From contig JACKBN010000004.1 of NCBI GenBank assembly GCA_020634565.1, positions 372,001 through 436,000 on the forward strand: a stretch of 64,000 bases of DNA, read 5' to 3'. Shown here in pieces: positions 42,874-51,757 of this stretch. A program made the position numbers and the translations under genes. The DNA comes from Ardenticatenaceae bacterium (GTDB lineage: Bacteria > Chloroflexota > Anaerolineae > Promineifilales > Promineifilaceae). Below the pieces are notes generated by a model. It made no database searches, was not told where the DNA came from, and saw only the letters and a program-made list of their open reading frames with translations. The stretch's first letter is position 1; each line of letters starts with the position of its first letter.

Positions 42874-44205
42874 ATGGAGAACAGTGAAAATATTCCAAAT
42901 AGCTGTGATGTAGTAGTCATTGGTGGTGGACCAGCGGGGAGCCATGCGGCAACTTTGTTGGCGCAGCGTGGATATGAGGTTGTTTTGCTGGAGAAGGCAC
43001 GCCATCCGCGGCCAATGGTGGGGGAGAGTTTGATTCCGCATTTTTGGAAGTTTATGGATATGTCTGGCGCCACGCCGAAGATTGAGGCTGCGGGATTTTT
43101 GCCCAAGGCTGGTGGTATTACCGTTTGGAACGGCCGTATCCATCAATTCTCGTTTTCTGCTTTTGGCTATGACCGGCCTGCTTTGCACGTAGAACGTGAT
43201 GTATTTGATCATGAGCTTCTGAAACATGCAGCTTCGCAGGGAGCGGCCGTTTTTGAAGAAGTAAACGTAACCGGTGTGGATTTCTCTGATGAGAAGCCGG
43301 TGGTGAGCTACCACAGTATGCAGGACGAGGCACGCGGGGCGGGTCAGATTCAATGCCGTTACGTCATTGATGCCAGCGGGAATAACACTGTTCTGGCCAA
43401 GCAATTTAAGTCACGTAAACTGGTAGCAGGGAAGCGTACCTTCCTGGGTATGTGGGGCTACTTCACTGGTGGTAACTATGTTGGTGTGGATGGTAGCAGC
43501 TACGGACCGGAAAGCGTCGGTAAAGTGCCGCCCGTGACCTTCATTTCTTCACATGATGATGGTTGGGCCTGGCACATTCAGCTCCGCGACAAAATCAGCG
43601 TGGGTTTGATCATCAACACCAGCAACGTGAAGCGGATGGGCAAAAAGGAAATGGAGACCTATTTCCTGTCCACCGTCCAGAAGATCCCATACTTTAAGGA
43701 ACTTTTGGAGCCAGCGACGTACGTGGAAGATTCAATGGCCTTCCGCCCGGACTATTCCTTCTATTCCACTCAGCCGGCCGGGCCGAACTTTGGCTGTATT
43801 GGGGATGCGGGTGCTTTTGTTGACCCCATTTTCTCTCATGGCTGTCAGGCGGCTTTCTACTCGGCGTCTGTGTGTGCCTGGGCTGTAGAAGCCTCGTTTA
43901 GACGACCAGATCGTGCTGAAAATTACGGCCGTGTTCTGCAAAAGCGCCTGCAACAACATTACGGTTTCTCCCGCTCACTTGCTTTGGGTGATTATGGTGG
44001 CGATGGTGTTGATCCGGCACTCGTCATCGATCTGATGAAATCCATGCCGCTGGTTGAGCTGGAAATGATGCTGGTCGCTTCGGACATCTCTAACCGTTCC
44101 ACAAACTTCCATGAAATGGCTAAACAAGCTGGCATCATGGAAGCCGATTTTGTGAATGGTGTTATGGCCGGTAAAGCCAGCGTTCTGGACACACTGCACG
44201 TTTAA
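42874..44205 (+). CDS. Flavin-dependent halogenase 2
   Basis: A 443-residue second halogenase-like flavoprotein. The FAD motif is 'VVIGGGPAGSHAAT', the tryptophan motif is 'GWAWHIQL' (WxWxI with Gln in place of Pro), and the chloride-site motif is 'FVDPIFSHG'. It is clearly paralogous in family but diverged from halogenase 1. Two halogenases next to one carrier may install two halogens or act on different rings, such as the pyrrole and the Tyr phenol. The Pro-to-Gln change leaves some doubt about halogenation and allows an oxidase role. A strong hairpin follows the gene. Confidence 0.85.
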   Translation: MENSENIPNSCDVVVIGGGPAGSHAATLLAQRGYEVVLLEKARHPRPMVGESLIPHFWKFMDMSGATPKIEAAGFLPKAGGITVWNGRIHQFSFSAFGYDRPALHVERDVFDHELLKHAASQGAAVFEEVNVTGVDFSDEKPVVSYHSMQDEARGAGQIQCRYVIDASGNNTVLAKQFKSRKLVAGKRTFLGMWGYFTGGNYVGVDGSSYGPESVGKVPPVTFISSHDDGWAWHIQLRDKISVGLIINTSNVKRMGKKEMETYFLSTVQKIPYFKELLEPATYVEDSMAFRPDYSFYSTQPAGPNFGCIGDAGAFVDPIFSHGCQAAFYSASVCAWAVEASFRRPDRAENYGRVLQKRLQQHYGFSRSLALGDYGGDGVDPALVIDLMKSMPLVELEMMLVASDISNRSTNFHEMAKQAGIMEADFVNGVMAGKASVLDTLHV

Positions 44206-44229
44206 TTCAGCAAATTAGGAAAAATCTTT

Positions 44230-44268
44230 CAATGGCCTGAGACTGCATGAGTAGATTTCAGGCCATTG
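44230..44268 (+). terminator. Hairpin after halogenase 2
   Basis: CAATGGCCTGA (44230-44240) pairs perfectly with TCAGGCCATTG (44258-44268), an 11-bp stem with a 17-base loop. Only scattered T residues follow, so termination would be partial. It lies 25 bases after the halogenase stop and 142 bases before the carrier-protein gene. Confidence 0.55.
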
Positions 44269-44410
44269 AAAACAACTTCTTTTACCTCTGCAAAGTGCAG
44301 CCTGTTGTAAGGCTTTTCTAAAGGATTCACTGGTAAATTTAAGATATCAACCAGAGGTAGTAAAACAAATTTCTTCTGGAACCAATAATTTCAATGGGAG
44401 ATTAATTAAG

Positions 44411-44650
44411 ATGAATGCATCCGTAGTTTTGAAAGATTACATCCGCGAAGAATTGATGAATGGCGCAAATAGTGAGTTGGATGAGAGCGAAAACCTGCTG
44501 GCCGCCGGCATTATCGATTCCCTGGGTATTCTCCGCCTTGTTTCGTTTGTCGAAGAAAAATTCGGCATTGAAGTACCTGACGAAGACGTGACCATCGAAA
44601 ACTTTCAAAGCGTCAAGTCCATGTCTGACTACGTAGCTTCCCAGAGCTAA
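44411..44650 (+). CDS. Free-standing peptidyl/acyl carrier protein (PltL/RedO-like)
   Basis: A 79-residue carrier protein. The phosphopantetheine attachment Ser is in 'GIIDSLGILRLV', with the usual acidic helix 2 and a hydrophobic end. With the prolyl A domain and dehydrogenase it completes the three-protein unit that converts proline to pyrrole-2-carboxyl thioester. The ATG follows GGGAG. The short spacing to the acyltransferase gene (38 bases) suggests one transcript. Confidence 0.9.
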   Translation: MNASVVLKDYIREELMNGANSELDESENLLAAGIIDSLGILRLVSFVEEKFGIEVPDEDVTIENFQSVKSMSDYVASQS

Positions 44651-44688
44651 ATCGTAAAAATAAATATTTCAAAAGGATATATCCCTAA

Positions 44689-45840
44689 ATGACCAGAAGA
44701 TTTTTACTGCTCATGGGACTGGGTATTTTGGGTTTAATCCTGAATCATTCAGCCACCTTTGGGTACCAGGCCACATTTGACTTAGCTTGGAAGTACCGAC
44801 CAGAGGTGGCTGCTTCTTGTGAAGACCTAACCCCACCAGTTAGATGTCCCAATTACGATCAGGTGCACTCAGCCACGTACTGGGGCTTGACCGTTGTCCG
44901 TCGCTTTATTGCCTTTGGCGTCCCTGTGTTCCTGATGGTTTCAGGGTATTTCATTGCTTTTGCGGCTGGCCGGAAGGATGCCAAGATAAAATGGCCCATT
45001 CTAAAGGCCAGGGTGGTGGGGTTAATTATTCCTTATCTGGTTTGGTCGATTATTATCTTTATCGGCCAGGCATTGTTCTACCATAGAATTTACCCATCTG
45101 TTTGGGCCTATGTGGAGCGTTTGCTGGTTGGTGGAGCAACGGGTTCTTACTATTACATCCCGCTGCTGATTCAGCTGTATTTACTGTCCCCCATTTTGGT
45201 GCCGTTGGCTAAAAACCATTGGAAGGGATTGTTGGTAGGTACGGCCGTACTCATGTTGTTTGTTGAAACCTTGCGTTATTTTCAATTGTTTGGCCTTGGC
45301 GATCCAATTGTGCCCGCCTTGATTCGGCTCACGCCGCTCTGGTTCTTCCCCCGACGGCTCTTCTGGTTTGCTCTGGGTATTGTGTTTGGCTTTCACATTG
45401 GCGATTTCAAACCGTTTTTTGTGCGGCACAAGAACAAGCTGGTGGTGGGCGCGGTCGTTTTCTACCTGCTTTCGCTGGTGGAGTTTGAAGTTTTGCTGGC
45501 GATGTCTGGCCAGCCGTGGATTGACTTCTTCTCGACTTACACAACCAACATCTATGCTGGACTGTTCATGTTGGCTATGTTGTCGGTAGACAAGCTCAAG
45601 CTGCCATTTACCCCACAAATTATGGATATTGGGGCCAAGGCGTTTGGCATTTACCTGGTGCATGAGCAGGTGCTGGAGTTGGTAGGAACGCTCCTGTTCC
45701 GGTTTACGCCCTGGATTTTGCGCTACCAGATTTTGTACCAGCCAATCATGATTGTTTGTGCTTTGGGTGTGCCGCTGTTGTTGATGCGCATTGTTAGCCA
45801 TTCGCCAGCCAAAAAGTTGTACAAATATTCATTTGGTTAG
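44689..45840 (+). CDS. Membrane acyltransferase, acyltransferase 3 (OafA-like) family
   Basis: A 383-residue integral membrane protein with about ten TM helices. It has an N-terminal 'LNHSATFGY' containing the early conserved His, and 'FGVPVFLMVSGYFIAF', typical of acyltransferase 3 proteins. These move acetyl or other acyl groups across or onto glycans, antibiotics and lipids. Its place directly after the carrier gene suggests acylation or export-linked modification of the product, but substrate and role are inferred. Confidence 0.78.
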   Translation: MTRRFLLLMGLGILGLILNHSATFGYQATFDLAWKYRPEVAASCEDLTPPVRCPNYDQVHSATYWGLTVVRRFIAFGVPVFLMVSGYFIAFAAGRKDAKIKWPILKARVVGLIIPYLVWSIIIFIGQALFYHRIYPSVWAYVERLLVGGATGSYYYIPLLIQLYLLSPILVPLAKNHWKGLLVGTAVLMLFVETLRYFQLFGLGDPIVPALIRLTPLWFFPRRLFWFALGIVFGFHIGDFKPFFVRHKNKLVVGAVVFYLLSLVEFEVLLAMSGQPWIDFFSTYTTNIYAGLFMLAMLSVDKLKLPFTPQIMDIGAKAFGIYLVHEQVLELVGTLLFRFTPWILRYQILYQPIMIVCALGVPLLLMRIVSHSPAKKLYKYSFG

Positions 45841-45900
45841 TTGGGGCGCGGCAAACGGCCGTATCCGACAACCGCCCATTCTTCGGAAATTTTTCACTTA

Positions 45901-45943
45901 TCCCCCGACACTTGTTGTTGGGGGAAGCTAATTGAAGCTTCCC
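45901..45943 (+). promoter_or_regulatory. Two overlapping, mutually exclusive hairpins before the first C-PCP-TE gene
   Basis: TCCCCCGAC (45901-45909) pairs with GTTGGGGGA (45917-45925). A second stem, GGGAAGCT (45922-45929) with AGCTTCCC (45936-45943), uses part of the same strand. Both cannot form at once, the basic geometry of an attenuator or translational switch. No T run follows either stem. The gene's AAGGA site is at 45987-45991. Confidence 0.4.
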
Positions 45944-45997
45944 ACAAAAGCATCACTTATTACAACGCAACTAAAAAACTCGTTTTAAGGAAATTGT

Positions 45998-48535
45998 ATG
46001 GGAGCAGCAACTGCAAATACTCTGCCACCAAAAGGCCAGAGCGATATCTATACCAATTCAAATTTGACCAAACTTCAGATGATCTACTGGGTTGGTCAGA
46101 GCTTGCGTCCCAATGCGCCGCTGTTTAACGTTGCGGTAACATTTATGTGGCAGGCGCCTGTGGATGAGGTCCTGTTTTCTCAGGCATTTGAAGTAGTGGT
46201 GCGACAAAGTGATGCATTGAGAACGATCATCCGTGAAGAAAATGGCGTGCCCCGGCGCATCATTGTGCCCGACCTGCCCAAGCCTTTGGAACTGCTGGAT
46301 TTGTCCGCTGAAGGAATGACAGAAGCGGACGTGTGGCAGTGGGCCGATGATCGAGTGCAGCAGCCCGTTGACTTGAGTCAATGCGCATATGATATTGTTC
46401 TGCTGAAGTGGGCGGAGGATTCTTACTTTTGGTATACCAATCAGCATCATCTCATTACAGATGCTGCTTCCGTATTTCTCATTTTTAACCATGTGCTGGC
46501 CCTCTATTCGGAGGCGCAGGCCACAGGAACCATGCCGTCGGAACTCAATCTGCCGCAGTTTGAAACGTATGTGGAGTTTGAGAAAAAATACCGCGAATCG
46601 CCACGCTACGAAAAATCTGGCGCTTTTTGGCGAAACCAACTGGCCAATGGTTTGGAACCGCTGAAATTTTACGGCCGTTCCGCCCAAAAGAAATCATATC
46701 GCATGCAGCGCATCGCTTTCCCGCTCGATCCCGAACGATCGCAGCAGCTGAAAGATGCCATGCAGCGCCCCGGCGTTTTTAACATGACCCACGATTTGGG
46801 CATGTTGAACGTGTTGCTAACCCTCTACTTTGCTCAGATTCATTACATGACGGGCAACCGCCGTCTGGCCACGATGCTGCCATTCCACAACCGGCCCACG
46901 GATGCAATGAAGAAAACCATCGGCCTGTTGATGGAAATCTGCCCCCTGTTGGTAGAAATGGAGGAAGGGGAAACCTTTGCCTCGCTCACCAAAAAAATCA
47001 GCAAGTCACTCCAGCGTACGCTGGTCCATTACCAATATGGATCGGCTGTGGCCATGGAAAACACTTTGCTCGATTTGATGTTTAACTTTCATCATCGGCC
47101 AGACCTGAAGTTTGGCGAAGCGCCCGTAACGCAGCGGCTGTTGCATCCTGGCTCTGGCAGCGACAGTTTTGCCCTGCACATCCACGAATTTGAGAAAGAT
47201 GGTGCCCTGACGTTCTTCTTTGATTTTCATGAGGACATCTTCACGCCAGCAGAACGTGAGCGAACGCTCGAAGCATTTGAGGCGCTGCTAACGGCTTATC
47301 TGGCCGATGTGGATTTGCCGCTGGATGAACTGGATTTGCCAACGGCCGTTTCCCCCAGCACCGCACCTGTTTACGACTCGCCCGCCAACGGCATAGCCAG
47401 CGACGAAAAACTGGCGCATGTCGCGCCGCGCGATGAGCTGGAGCAAAAATTGGCAGCTGCCTGGCAGTCAGTGTTGGGCGTGACCAACATTGGCATCCAT
47501 GATGATTTCTTTGATATGGGCGGTAATTCCTGGATGGCCGTGCGGCTTTTTACCGAGCTGCAAGCCATCACCGGACACAATTTGCCCCTGGCAACCTTAT
47601 TTCAGGCGCCAACCATCGCTGCCCTGGCTGATGTTATGCGGCAGGGAGGGGATGAGCAAGTTTGGAGTTCGCTCGTTCCCATTCGCACCAGCGGCAGTAG
47701 ACCGCCCTTTTTCTGCATTCACGGCGTCACCGGCGACATTTTGTGGCTGCGAGACCTGGCTGATTTGATGGATGAAGATCAGCCGTTTTACGGCATTCAG
47801 GCGCGTGGCTTGGATGGCGAAGATGAGCCATTTGATCGTTTGGAAGAGATGGCTGCTTATTATTTGGCCCAAATTCGGCGCGTGCAGCCAACAGGGCCTT
47901 ATTATTTAGGCGGGTATTGCATGGGGGGCGACATTGCTTACGAAGTAGCCCGCCAGATTCAGGCTGCTGGCGAAGAAGTGCCCATCCTGACGGTTATTGA
48001 TCCTCCGCCAGCTGATTTGAGTGAACGAGCCCCGTTGAACGGCCGTTTCCTCGTCAACTTTGTGCAAAACAGCCCTTACTGGCTGCGTGAATTCATGCGT
48101 TTGGGTGGCGGGGAAATTTTCTCGCGCGTGCGCCGCAAAGGGCGGGTTGCTTTCCGCAATCTTTGGCAAAAGGTCAACGCAACTTCCCAAGAAGGTGCCA
48201 TGTCCGCCAGTGATGTCATTGATCAGGCGGATGACTTGCCCGAATATCGGCAAAAGCTGATTGAATCTCACCTGGCGGCTTTGCAGCATTACACCCACGC
48301 CGGCTACCAGGGGGATGTGATTGTTTACGAGGCCCAAAGTCGGCCGCTGCTGAACCCCGGTAATCATGCGCAGGAGTGGACGGCTTATGTGGATCGGCCA
48401 ATTACGGTGCGTACCGTGCCTGGTTCGCATAGCAGCATGCTGCACAAGCCACATGTGGAGGCATTGGCCCAGGATTTACAGCGTAATTTGGACAGCGTTC
48501 GCGAAGCGCGAGACGCTGTGGAGGTTGCAAATTAG
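45998..48535 (+). CDS. C - PCP - TE protein 1 without adenylation domain, Cys thioesterase
   Basis: An 845-residue NRPS-like protein with only three domains. The condensation domain (residues ~15-455) has the intact motif HHLITDA near 149. A PCP (about 470-545) has GGNSW near 508. The thioesterase (about 555-835) has 'GGYCMGG', so Cys641 replaces the usual Ser nucleophile. No A domain is present, so the PCP must be loaded by another protein such as the prolyl A domain or an NRPS A domain. It is a paralogue of the next gene and could join a carrier-bound pyrrolyl group to a second building block and release it. AAGGA precedes the ATG. Confidence 0.88.
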   Translation: MGAATANTLPPKGQSDIYTNSNLTKLQMIYWVGQSLRPNAPLFNVAVTFMWQAPVDEVLFSQAFEVVVRQSDALRTIIREENGVPRRIIVPDLPKPLELLDLSAEGMTEADVWQWADDRVQQPVDLSQCAYDIVLLKWAEDSYFWYTNQHHLITDAASVFLIFNHVLALYSEAQATGTMPSELNLPQFETYVEFEKKYRESPRYEKSGAFWRNQLANGLEPLKFYGRSAQKKSYRMQRIAFPLDPERSQQLKDAMQRPGVFNMTHDLGMLNVLLTLYFAQIHYMTGNRRLATMLPFHNRPTDAMKKTIGLLMEICPLLVEMEEGETFASLTKKISKSLQRTLVHYQYGSAVAMENTLLDLMFNFHHRPDLKFGEAPVTQRLLHPGSGSDSFALHIHEFEKDGALTFFFDFHEDIFTPAERERTLEAFEALLTAYLADVDLPLDELDLPTAVSPSTAPVYDSPANGIASDEKLAHVAPRDELEQKLAAAWQSVLGVTNIGIHDDFFDMGGNSWMAVRLFTELQAITGHNLPLATLFQAPTIAALADVMRQGGDEQVWSSLVPIRTSGSRPPFFCIHGVTGDILWLRDLADLMDEDQPFYGIQARGLDGEDEPFDRLEEMAAYYLAQIRRVQPTGPYYLGGYCMGGDIAYEVARQIQAAGEEVPILTVIDPPPADLSERAPLNGRFLVNFVQNSPYWLREFMRLGGGEIFSRVRRKGRVAFRNLWQKVNATSQEGAMSASDVIDQADDLPEYRQKLIESHLAALQHYTHAGYQGDVIVYEAQSRPLLNPGNHAQEWTAYVDRPITVRTVPGSHSSMLHKPHVEALAQDLQRNLDSVREARDAVEVAN

Positions 48536-48757
48536 CACAGAAGCAAGCACCTTTTGACGGATAGGGGCTGGGTAAGTTTGCTGCTGTTTCGATGGTCTTT
48601 CCAAAATTTATATCCGTCACGATTTGTTTGGCGGAATCTGAATTTCCGCAAGAACTGCACCCTTTGTCAGACAGCTTGTTCCAGCTGGGGGGCAGACAAC
48701 GTTCAACGAGATGTTTCAGAGGCGTTCTTTGCGAACAATGAGTAGGCGACTTTATTC

Positions 48758-51250
48758 ATGCAAACGAATTTAACAGAACCAACGGCCGTTCCTCAGGTGG
48801 CGCCAGCGGGTAATCTTTACACGCGATCCAACCTTACGCGCATGCAAATGCTTTACTGGACTGGACGTCAGCTGCGTCCAGATGTGCCGCTGTACGCCGC
48901 TCCGTTGATTTTCACCATTCCTGGTTCATTTGATGTGACGCACTTTTGTGCGGCCGTTCAAACGGTGATGGATCAAAGTGATGCCCTGCGCACCATTATT
49001 CAGGCGGTTGATGGCGTGCCCCAGCAGATCGTGCAGCCTTATGCCCTGGCGCCCATCAAAATTCGAGATTTTTCTGCCGAAGCGGAGCCGGAAACGGCCG
49101 CACGCGATTGGTTTCATGAGCTAATTGCCATTCCTTTTGATTTGGAAAAGTCGCTGGTGCAGTTTGCTGTTGCCAAGATTGCGCCAGATAAGCACATCTG
49201 GCTGCTTAACCAGCATCACGTCATTGCCGATGCGGCCTCCTCTTTTCACATTTACCACGTCATCTCTCGCACGTATGAGCAGCTGGTTCACCCAGATTGC
49301 CCCACGCCGCCAACCATCACGCCCTTCCAAACCTATCGTGAATTTGAGCGAGAGTACCGTAACTCGCCCCAATTTGAGCGTGCGGGGCGTTATTGGCAGG
49401 ACAAGCTCAGTGAAGATGTCAGCTCCCTCCGCTTTTTCGGGCAGCCAGGAATCAAGAAAAATAGCCTCACCAAGCGGATCAATATCGAACTGGACGAGGA
49501 ACGGACCCAACAGCTTTTGGCGCTGGCAAAGCGGGATGAACTGCGTGACCTCACCGAAGAGCTGACGATGTTCAACATTCTGGCCGCTCTGTTTTTCTCC
49601 CTTGTGTACCACATGACGGGTAACAAGCATCTGACATTTTTGACCCCGATGCACAATCGCCCAACGCAGGCTTTTCGCCAGACGGTGGGGCTGTTGATGG
49701 AGCTTTGCCCTTTTGTGGTGGATATTGATTCGGAAGAAACGGCCGCTTCGCTCATCCAAAAGCTCAAGCAGCAAACGCGCGGCGTGATGCGGTTTGCTCA
49801 GTACGGCTCCAGCATTTCCCTCAACAGCAAAGCCCATGACATCATGTTTAATTATCACAGACGGCCGTCTCTCACGTTGGATGGTCGGCCCGTGGTAAAT
49901 GAGCATTTACATACCGGTCACAGCAGCGACAGCTTTGCCCTGCACATTCATGAATTTGAAGGCAGCGGTACGCTCAAACTCAAGTTTGATTTTCATCAGG
50001 ATATTTTTACCGAGGAGCAGCGAGAAACGGCCGTTGCCATGTTTTACCCCTTGCTCGATCTGTTCCTGACAGACATGGATTGTCCTCTGGCAGATGTTGA
50101 CCTGCCTTACTCGGCGGTCGCAACGGCCGTATCCCATACCGATCACGGTCACAGCCACACCCAAACTGCACATTACGTTCCCCCGCGCGATCATCTGGAA
50201 CTGGACCTCAAGAAAATCTGGGAAGATATTTTGGGCCTTCCCCGCGTGGGAATTCATGACAACTATTTTGATTTGGGCGGCACTTCCTGGCAGGCAATGA
50301 ACCTCTTTGCCGAAATCGAGAAGCTCACGGGCCACTATTTGCCGTTGGCTACCCTGGTTGAGGCCGGAACCATCGCCGACTTGGCTGAGAAACTGCGCCA
50401 GCAATCAGGCACCGATGCCTGGCCTACGCTGGTCCAAATTCAGGAAGGAGCGGCTGATGTGCCCCCACTCTACCTGGTTCACGGTGGGGGAGGGCATGTT
50501 CTGGTTTTCACCAAGTTGGCTCGCCGCCTGCCAGACACGCAGCCCGTATTTGCCTTTCAGGCAAAGGGTTTGGACGGTAAAAGCCGGCCCATCAATTCTG
50601 TCGAAGAAATGGCGGCTCATTATGTGGAAGCGCTGCTGGCACACCAGCCGGAAGGCCCTTACCAACTGGGCGGCTACTCAATGGGCGGTGCTGTAGCTTT
50701 TGAGATGGCCCAGCAGCTCACGGCGCGCGGTCACACCGTCTCATTTGTGGGGATTATTGACACGCCCGCCCAGCATCCAGCGCTTAAATGGGTGCGCATT
50801 GCCACCAAACTCACCGCCCGCCTCATGCGTTTTTCGCCGGAGAAGGAGCAACAGCTCTTCATCAAAAATCGGCACCGCTTCTGGGTAGGTTTCCGCCAAA
50901 TTATGGCCAACCAGAAGAATCGCCTGGCGCAAAAAGCTATCCGCCCCAAAGCGCAGGTCAAGCATCCCCCGCATGAGCAGGAAGATATCCGGGTGCAAAA
51001 AATCACGATGATCAACAACCGTGCCTATTTTTGCTATGTGCCTGCACAATACCCCGGAGCGGTCACGCTCTTTAAATCAACAGAAGGCTACCGGGACATT
51101 TACCGCGATACGAAAGATCCGCTCATGGGCTGGCAGCGTGTTACCCAGGGTGTCAATGTTCGCTTGCTGCCCGGCAATCATAATCAAATTATGGATGAGC
51201 CTTACGTTGAGGATCTGGCCGACGCGTTCAATTCAGCCCTAAAGAAGTAA
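48758..51250 (+). CDS. C - PCP - TE protein 2 without adenylation domain, Ser thioesterase
   Basis: An 830-residue paralogue of the preceding protein with the same order. The C domain (~20-455) has HHVIADA near 152, the PCP has GGTSW near 507, and the thioesterase (~560-825) has 'GGYSMGG' with a normal Ser near 639. Both paralogues share an unusual 'SFALHIHEF' stretch late in the C domain, so they arose by duplication. The Ser/Cys difference in the thioesterase suggests they release differently. A domain supply must come in trans. The 222-base gap before it shows nothing else I would call. Confidence 0.88.
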   Translation: MQTNLTEPTAVPQVAPAGNLYTRSNLTRMQMLYWTGRQLRPDVPLYAAPLIFTIPGSFDVTHFCAAVQTVMDQSDALRTIIQAVDGVPQQIVQPYALAPIKIRDFSAEAEPETAARDWFHELIAIPFDLEKSLVQFAVAKIAPDKHIWLLNQHHVIADAASSFHIYHVISRTYEQLVHPDCPTPPTITPFQTYREFEREYRNSPQFERAGRYWQDKLSEDVSSLRFFGQPGIKKNSLTKRINIELDEERTQQLLALAKRDELRDLTEELTMFNILAALFFSLVYHMTGNKHLTFLTPMHNRPTQAFRQTVGLLMELCPFVVDIDSEETAASLIQKLKQQTRGVMRFAQYGSSISLNSKAHDIMFNYHRRPSLTLDGRPVVNEHLHTGHSSDSFALHIHEFEGSGTLKLKFDFHQDIFTEEQRETAVAMFYPLLDLFLTDMDCPLADVDLPYSAVATAVSHTDHGHSHTQTAHYVPPRDHLELDLKKIWEDILGLPRVGIHDNYFDLGGTSWQAMNLFAEIEKLTGHYLPLATLVEAGTIADLAEKLRQQSGTDAWPTLVQIQEGAADVPPLYLVHGGGGHVLVFTKLARRLPDTQPVFAFQAKGLDGKSRPINSVEEMAAHYVEALLAHQPEGPYQLGGYSMGGAVAFEMAQQLTARGHTVSFVGIIDTPAQHPALKWVRIATKLTARLMRFSPEKEQQLFIKNRHRFWVGFRQIMANQKNRLAQKAIRPKAQVKHPPHEQEDIRVQKITMINNRAYFCYVPAQYPGAVTLFKSTEGYRDIYRDTKDPLMGWQRVTQGVNVRLLPGNHNQIMDEPYVEDLADAFNSALKK

Positions 51251-51757
51251 ACCACACAATCTTTCACCTCGTTATTTATGCGGGTACGGCCGTTTCCCCT
51301 TCCCCCTGAGACTGTTTTTAGAGGGTACTATTGGTATGTTCCCGTGAAAGGCTAATCGTAAGAAAACTGGGCTAAAAAAGTGTGTAGATTTTAAGGGTAT
51401 GATCCTTAATTTTACATCAGGTTGAAGTAGCAAAAGCCGTCATTTTATGACAAAAACCCTATTGTGAACGGCCGTTTCGCAACTTCATAATAAGCCTGCA
51501 AAATGCGTTTCATTATAAAACGAATAAACATCAGGAAAACGCAGTACATTAAATTCATCGTTGCCAACTGGCCATCAAGATCACAAACACACCATGTCAA
51601 CAGCGCCAGAATTTCATCCTAACTAAATCCCCCTGATGATTGTGAGCCTCGCCAATTAGTTTGAAAAAGAGTTTATCGCTTTGTTTGCTTTTTACTTCAA
51701 AAAGCAGCGGAGCGTTGTTTATTGTCATTGATCAATCAATGTAGGTAGGTATTTTTT
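51251..51757. other. Intergenic region before the formyltransferase-NRPS gene
   Basis: About 507 AT-rich bases without a gene. A short inverted repeat CATTGA-TCAA-TCAATG (51726-51741) lies directly before the ribosome-binding site TAGGTAGG and could be an operator or block initiation. Two ACGGCCGT sites lie near 51286 and 51470. It likely starts a third transcript of the locus; no consensus promoter is defended. Confidence 0.45.

Noticed and set aside
45841..46128. 95-codon open frame before C-PCP-TE protein 1
   Set aside because: It overlaps the hairpin leader and the true gene start in another frame, and has no motif.
48554..48745. 63-codon open frame between the two C-PCP-TE genes
   Set aside because: No ribosome-binding site, an atypical Trp/Phe/Cys-rich composition and no similarity that I recognise; probably chance.
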